A stretch of DNA of 55,238 nt from Oscillospiraceae bacterium (GTDB lineage Bacteria > Bacillota > Clostridia > Oscillospirales > Ruminococcaceae). A model generated the notes under the pieces. The model ran no database searches. It saw nothing but the letters and a program-made list of their open reading frames with translations, and was not told where the DNA came from. This document shows positions 50,897-55,238 of this stretch, piece after piece. Where the stretch lies: the NCBI GenBank assembly GCA_017541275.1, contig JAFXZM010000038.1, positions 1 through 55,238 on the forward strand, in the 5' to 3' direction. Numbering within the stretch: position 1 is the first letter of the stretch; every line of letters starts with the position of its first letter. Position numbers and translations under genes: made by a program.

Positions 50897-51676
50897 ATGG
50901 GATTGTTCAAGGATTATATTAACGCGATTCTTTTTCAGGAATACGGAGGTCTTGGAGAATCTCTTTCAGAGAAAAAACTGAAACATATGCGTTTGTTCGG
51001 ATATGACGGCATGATTCTTCGGAATCTTTATCTTCCGGCTGATCGGGATCAAACATCAGAAATCGACCTTGTATATATCACGCAAAAGGGCATTTTTGTA
51101 ATCGAGAGCAAAAATTATTCCGGTTGGATTTTCGGCAACGACAAAGATCAGTTCTGGACGCAAATGCTGCCGAACAGACAGAAAAACCGTTTTTATAATC
51201 CGATCAAACAGAATCAGACGCATATCAAATGGCTTTTGTCCTATCTGGAATCAGAGGTTCCGGTGTTTTCTCTGATTGTGTTCTCTGAGCGCTGTGAACT
51301 GAAGCGGATTGATTTTGAGACACAGCGTACAGGAATCTGTAAACGCGATGAATTGTCCGGAACGATCAGCGAATTCTGGAAGCATACAGAGGACGTCCTT
51401 TCGTCTGAACAAATACAGCAAATCTACAAAAAACTCGAACCGCTAACCCAAGCGGACGAAGCAACCAAACAGGCTCACATTGACAATATCCAAGAGAAAT
51501 ATGCGGCGAAACCAGTTGAAAAAACTGATGCGGAGATACCGCAGCAAAGTCGCATTTGTCCTCGCTGCGGTGCGCCGCTTATTTTGAGAACGGCACGAAA
51601 AGGAACACGCGCTGGAAAGCAGTTTTACGGCTGTTCTTCATTTCCAAAATGCAGATATATCGAAAATATTGAGTGA
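50897..51676 (+). CDS. NERD-domain protein with C-terminal topoisomerase-type zinc finger
   Basis: 259 residues. The NERD (nuclease-related) domain covers about 15-130, with EIDLVYITQKGIFVIESKNY carrying the Asp...Glu-x-Lys pattern of PD-(D/E)xK folds. A helical linker follows, then a zinc ribbon (about 220-250: CPRCGAPL, then CSSFPKC) of the DNA topoisomerase I C-terminal type. It probably binds or cuts nucleic acid. It sits between gatA and gatB, is clearly AT-richer than both, and lacks a strong ribosome site, all suggesting insertion into the operon. Confidence 0.87.
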   Translation: MGLFKDYINAILFQEYGGLGESLSEKKLKHMRLFGYDGMILRNLYLPADRDQTSEIDLVYITQKGIFVIESKNYSGWIFGNDKDQFWTQMLPNRQKNRFYNPIKQNQTHIKWLLSYLESEVPVFSLIVFSERCELKRIDFETQRTGICKRDELSGTISEFWKHTEDVLSSEQIQQIYKKLEPLTQADEATKQAHIDNIQEKYAAKPVEKTDAEIPQQSRICPRCGAPLILRTARKGTRAGKQFYGCSSFPKCRYIENIE

Positions 51677-51722
51677 GAAATCTCTCACGGCAAACTCCTA
51701 AATTTCAACGGAGGCTGAATCT

Positions 51723-53120
51723 ATGGCAAAATATGAATCCGTCATCGGTCTGGAGGTACACATCGAGCTGCGTACCAAGACCAAGATCTTCTGCGACTGC
51801 CCCGCCGATCACGGCGGCGACCCGAACACGCGCTGCTGTCCGGTCTGCATGGGTATGCCGGGCACACTGCCGGTGCTGAATAAACAGGTTGTCGAATATG
51901 CGGCGCGTGCGGGCATGATGCTCAACTGCGAGATCGCGCACTTCTCCAAAATGGACAGAAAGAACTATTTTTATCCTGATCTGCCCAAGGCGTATCAGAT
52001 CTCCCAGCTCGATCACCCGCTCTGTGAGCACGGTTATATTGACGTCAATGTCAACGGCGAGGAAAAGCGCATCGGCATCACCCGCATCCATATCGAGGAG
52101 GATGCCGGCAAGCTCGTCCATACCGAGAGCGGCTCCGGCGCCGACTGCAACCGCTGCGGCGTCCCGCTGATCGAAATTGTCTCTGAGCCCGATATCCGTA
52201 CCGCGGCACAGGCCAGAGCGTATCTCGAACGCCTGCGCGAGCTGGTGCGCTGGTGCGGCGTCTCCGACTGCCAGATGGAGGTCGGCTCGATGCGCTGCGA
52301 CGTCAATCTCTCAATCCGTCCGGTCGGCGACACGAAGCTCTATACCCGCACCGAAATCAAGAACCTCAACAGCTTAAAGCATATTGCTGCGGCGATCGAC
52401 GCGGAAAAGGCACGCCAGATCGACGAAACCGAGGCCGGCCGAGAGCTCGTGCAGGAGACCAGACGCTATGACCCCGAAAAGGATAAGACCTATTCGATGC
52501 GCGTCAAGGAGAATGCCAACGACTACCGCTATTTCCCCGACCCCGATCTCGTGCCGATCATCCTCACGGACGAAGACCACGCACGCATCCGTTCGGCGAT
52601 CATTGATCTGCCGGAGGAGCGCCTTGCAAAGTATATCAATGACCTGAAGCTGCCGGAATCTACCGCAAAATCACTCTGCGATGAACCGAAGCTGGCAAAT
52701 CTCTACAGCGCCGCTGCGGAACAGGTGAAGCAGCCAAAGCTGCTGGCAAATCTCATGCTCGCAGATACCGATGCCGTGAGCATTCCTGCGGCGGTATGGG
52801 CTGAGCTGACAAATCTCTGTGCGGACGGGAAAATCAACCGTTCGGCGCCCGCAAAGCTGCTCGATGCATACCGCGAATCCGGAAAGGAAATCGCAGTGCT
52901 TGTCAGAGAGCTGGGCCTGGAGCAGGTGCAGGATTCCGGCCTGCTGAACAGCGTGGCTGATGAGGTCATTGCAGCAAATCCCAAGGCCGTCGCCGATTAC
53001 AAGGCCGGCAAGGAGGCCGCGATCAAGGCCCTCATGGGACAGATCATGAAGCGTACCAAGGGCGCCGCAAATCCGCAGGAGGCAACCGAGCTGCTCAAGG
53101 AAAAACTCGCAAAGCTGTAA
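51723..53120 (+). CDS. gatB: Asp-tRNA(Asn)/Glu-tRNA(Gln) amidotransferase subunit B
   Basis: Kinase/transamidase subunit: phosphorylates the tRNA-bound Glu/Asp and amidates it. 465 residues. Opens YESVIGLEVHIELRTKTKIF, with zinc ligands CDCPA and CCPVCMGMPG. MDRKNYFYPDLPKAYQISQ and SMRCDVNLSIRP are conserved family blocks, and a C-terminal YqeY-like helical domain binds tRNA. CGGAGG precedes the ATG by 8 nt. Confidence 0.96.
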   Translation: MAKYESVIGLEVHIELRTKTKIFCDCPADHGGDPNTRCCPVCMGMPGTLPVLNKQVVEYAARAGMMLNCEIAHFSKMDRKNYFYPDLPKAYQISQLDHPLCEHGYIDVNVNGEEKRIGITRIHIEEDAGKLVHTESGSGADCNRCGVPLIEIVSEPDIRTAAQARAYLERLRELVRWCGVSDCQMEVGSMRCDVNLSIRPVGDTKLYTRTEIKNLNSLKHIAAAIDAEKARQIDETEAGRELVQETRRYDPEKDKTYSMRVKENANDYRYFPDPDLVPIILTDEDHARIRSAIIDLPEERLAKYINDLKLPESTAKSLCDEPKLANLYSAAAEQVKQPKLLANLMLADTDAVSIPAAVWAELTNLCADGKINRSAPAKLLDAYRESGKEIAVLVRELGLEQVQDSGLLNSVADEVIAANPKAVADYKAGKEAAIKALMGQIMKRTKGAANPQEATELLKEKLAKL

Positions 53121-53132
53121 CATTAAGGCGGC

Positions 53133-53152
53133 ACCGCCGGACTTTGGGCGGT
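53133..53152 (+). terminator. Possible weak terminator after gatB
   Basis: 6-bp stem ACCGCC/GGCGGT with an 8-nt loop followed by CTTT. Short, so termination may be partial. Confidence 0.35.
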
Positions 53153-53223
53153 CTTTGCGCGATGCTGCCTTGTGTTTCCGTCTGAACGGAAAATATATTC
53201 ATATATTCAAAGGAGGATATCAC

Positions 53224-53898
53224 ATGCAAATCGAAGTAAAAGGCACACCGTTGCCGGTAGCAATCTGTAATCTTGCGCCCGGCGAGTCAATCATCACCGA
53301 AAAGGGCGCGATGAGCTGGATGACCCCGAATCTGCAAATGGAGACAAAGGGCGGCGGAATCGGCAAAATGTTCTCCCGTGCATTGCAGGGTGAGGCGATG
53401 TTCCAGAATGTCTATACTGCCGTCGGCAGCCCGGGTATGATCGCAATGGGCTCGTCGTTCCCCGGCGATATCATGGTCGTTGATGTTGCAACAATGCCGA
53501 TTATTGCCCAGAAATCAGCATTTCTTGCCTCTGAAGTGACAGTTGTAAACGAGCTCTTTTTCCGCAAAAAGCTCACGGCCGGATTCTTCGGCGGCGAGGG
53601 CTTCGTTATGCAGAAGTTCAGCGGCACCGGAAAGGTCATTCTTGAGATCGACGGCTCCGTCATGATGTATCAGCTTGCAGCCGGTCAGTCCATGCTGGTC
53701 GATACCGGCTGTCTGGCGGCGATGGAGGGAAGCGTCACCATGGAGATCGAAACCGTGAAGGGACTGGGCAACAAGCTGTTCGGCGGCGAGGGCTTCTTCA
53801 ATACGAAAGTGACCGGCCCCGGCAAAATCTGGCTCCAGACCATGCCTGTCAGCAATCTCGCAACGCTGATTGCCGGCTTCATTCCCGGAAAGAGCTGA
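53224..53898 (+). CDS. AIM24/TIGR00266 family protein
   Basis: 224 residues, made of repeated beta-strand units. Begins MQIEVKGTPLPVAICNLAPG and contains the family-typical GAMSWMTPNLQMETKGGG and FFGGEGFVMQKFSGTG, with a second FGGEGFFNTKVTGPG repeat. No enzymatic residues are known for the family, and the bacterial role is undefined. The ATG at 53224 follows AAAGGAGG by 7 nt. Confidence 0.92.
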   Translation: MQIEVKGTPLPVAICNLAPGESIITEKGAMSWMTPNLQMETKGGGIGKMFSRALQGEAMFQNVYTAVGSPGMIAMGSSFPGDIMVVDVATMPIIAQKSAFLASEVTVVNELFFRKKLTAGFFGGEGFVMQKFSGTGKVILEIDGSVMMYQLAAGQSMLVDTGCLAAMEGSVTMEIETVKGLGNKLFGGEGFFNTKVTGPGKIWLQTMPVSNLATLIAGFIPGKS

Positions 53899-53968
53899 TA
53901 ATCCGCTGCTTTGTACCGTGAATACGAATACCGGGTCTGCATAAGTGCGATGCTGATATAGAAGTTTT

Positions 53969-54016
53969 ACGCCATAGTATTTCTGATGTAAGGTCAGAAG
54001 TACTATGGCGTTTTTT
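53969..54016 (+). terminator. Terminator after the AIM24-family gene
   Basis: 11-bp stem ACGCCATAGTA/TACTATGGCGT extended by an inner TTCTGA/TCAGAA pair, followed by TTTTTT. Confidence 0.9.
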
Positions 54017-54019
54017 CTA

Positions 54020-54048
54020 TTGACAGTACAGAGATGATGTGCTATAAT
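54020..54048 (+). promoter_or_regulatory. Promoter of the esterase-type lipoprotein gene
   Basis: TTGACA (54020-54025), 17-nt spacer, TATAAT (54043-54048): a full consensus promoter 3 nt after the upstream terminator T-run. Confidence 0.9.
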
Positions 54049-54095
54049 TGTTACTGGCAAAAATCGGAATTTACAGCAGAAAGGTATATTACAGT

Positions 54096-55238
54096 ATGAA
54101 GAAATCTGTCACACTTCTTTTGATCCTTGCAATGACCTTATCCATGACTGCCTGCGCAGGCAAGCAGGAAAGCACTTCACAAGCCGAAAGCAGTCCCACC
54201 ACGGCGCAGACCGAAATCAGTACTGCTGAACCAATACAAACACAGTCATCAGCGCCCACAAAGCTAACCAACAAAATGACGGAAAACGAGCTTCAATTTG
54301 TAAACAAGCATGAGCTGACCCTGCTGGATGAATTTGAAAAACCAAATGCTGATCCGAACACTGAGCACAAGGTAAGCATCGAGTTTATAAAAGGCGACAC
54401 GGAGACGACCCGTAAATATCTGGACGATAATCGTGATATGTTTACCGATGAAGAATATGATCATGAACTGCGTAAACTTCAAAAGAGAGAAGGAAAAGGC
54501 GATGAAGACCTTTTCCCGTCAGTTATTCTTGTGGATGGGTATCACCTGCCGTATCTTATCCCCACGGAGGAGGATTTTGATGACGGCGGTTCATTCTGGT
54601 TTACGATGTCTCAGTCTGATCAAAACGGCGAGCCTGAACTTGTAAAAGAGTCATTCCGGTCTTTTGAGGAATATCTGAAATATGTCCGTGAAAGAGACAC
54701 GGAGTGGGGATATTCCGCAGAACTGGTCGAGACAGAAACTGTGTTCATGCAGATCGCATATGATGCACTGAAAAACGGAGAATATGAAACACTTCCCGAG
54801 GGAAGCGTTGATCTGCAAGATCCGTCTGTCAGTCTTTGGCGCGCTTTCAATGATCACAGAAGCGACTGGGAATTTGACCGTTCTGCCGTTGAGGCAATCA
54901 GGGATGCCGTTGACGAAATCAGCATCTATGACGAAGAAATGGGCAAGGAATTTACGGTACACGTTACGCTTCCGCCTGATTACGACAAGGAGAAAACCTA
55001 TCCCGTTTTCTTCCTGACGGACGGTATATGGCGCTTCGGCAACTGTCCCGCACTGAGGAAATGCATGGAGAACGGCGAGGCTGCACCCGTTATCCTTGTC
55101 AGCCTGTATTACAGCTATGATATCACCGACCCGGATCAGGAACTGCGCTATGAGGATCTTGTTATTAACCGCAGCGAGCTGCTGGATTTTATCACCGACA
55201 ACCTGATGCCGTATCTCTGCGAGAATTACAACATCGAC
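54096..55238 (+). CDS. Putative esterase-type (alpha/beta hydrolase) lipoprotein, partial
   Basis: The first 381 codons; the frame is open to the window edge. It starts MKKSVTLLLILAMTLSMTAC, with a lipobox at Cys20, then a Ser/Thr-rich linker (21-65). The region from about residue 285 (FTVHVTLPPDYDKEKTYPVF, then APVILVSLYYSYD) resembles the esterase D/enterochelin esterase fold. The stretch NRSELLDFITDNLMPYLCEN is the segment that precedes the nucleophile in that family. The catalytic serine lies beyond the window. The gene is AT-richer than the core genes. AGAAAGG precedes the ATG. Confidence 0.75.
   Translation, partial: MKKSVTLLLILAMTLSMTACAGKQESTSQAESSPTTAQTEISTAEPIQTQSSAPTKLTNKMTENELQFVNKHELTLLDEFEKPNADPNTEHKVSIEFIKGDTETTRKYLDDNRDMFTDEEYDHELRKLQKREGKGDEDLFPSVILVDGYHLPYLIPTEEDFDDGGSFWFTMSQSDQNGEPELVKESFRSFEEYLKYVRERDTEWGYSAELVETETVFMQIAYDALKNGEYETLPEGSVDLQDPSVSLWRAFNDHRSDWEFDRSAVEAIRDAVDEISIYDEEMGKEFTVHVTLPPDYDKEKTYPVFFLTDGIWRFGNCPALRKCMENGEAAPVILVSLYYSYDITDPDQELRYEDLVINRSELLDFITDNLMPYLCENYNID

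Overview
The window looks like a chromosomal segment of a GC-rich Clostridia member, most likely a Ruminococcus-type Oscillospiraceae. The grounds are an aspS T-box leader, RNase Y, GatCAB, a PyrD/PyrK pair, promoters of TTGACA / 17 nt / TATAAT type, purine-rich ribosome binding sites, and a decayed cohesin-like domain. That identification is inference from gene content. I saw no rRNA, tRNA, CRISPR array, transposase or phage gene.

Layout. 1-2478: the 5' end of alaS (minus), a repeat-bearing spacer, mntP and a SpoIID-like gene. 2497-7471: citrate synthase, an FG-GAP-like lipoprotein and a response regulator/histidine kinase pair read as one unit. 7493-14964: housekeeping genes (DUF3592, DUF1385, prmC, recA, recX, rimO, pgsA) and a ComEC-like metallo-beta-lactamase lipoprotein. 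15231-19126: an O-antigen-ligase-like membrane protein and RNase Y with a long leader. 19174-19745: a pseudogene joining an ECF sigma N-terminus to a cohesin-like domain. 19964-23914: rubrerythrin, T-box-aspS and queA. 24028-24813: an orphan substrate-binding lipoprotein whose two halves are in swapped order. 24976-29972: an HSP90-family protein, a macro-domain/helical fusion, a small membrane protein, DegV and TrmL. 30247-34520: a pyrimidine operon (pyrF, NUDIX, pyrK, pyrD) running into a histidine phosphatase and ruvX. 35001-36430: a TerB-like gene divergent from nadE.

36556-47475 is the most unusual part. Eight tightly packed minus-strand genes encode a protein of unknown type, an Hsp70-family ATPase, a very long coiled coil, a zinc-ribbon/beta protein, two further helical proteins, a VPS4/p97-like AAA+ ATPase and a second AAA-like ATPase with a degenerate Walker B. 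One strong promoter with a palindrome between it and the first start codon precedes them. I recognise no named system with this composition. It looks like a dedicated chaperone/AAA/filament machine; its function is unknown.

47767-55238: an unknown lipoprotein divergent from gatC-gatA-(NERD gene)-gatB, an AIM24-family protein, and the first 381 codons of an esterase-type lipoprotein that runs off the window.

A dispersed intergenic repeat with AATGGGG...CCCATTA ends and a 15-mer motif recurs at 488-690, 15001-15178 and 22719-22781; at the last site it forms a two-way terminator between convergent genes. A GC-rich structured segment lies at 34620-34992.
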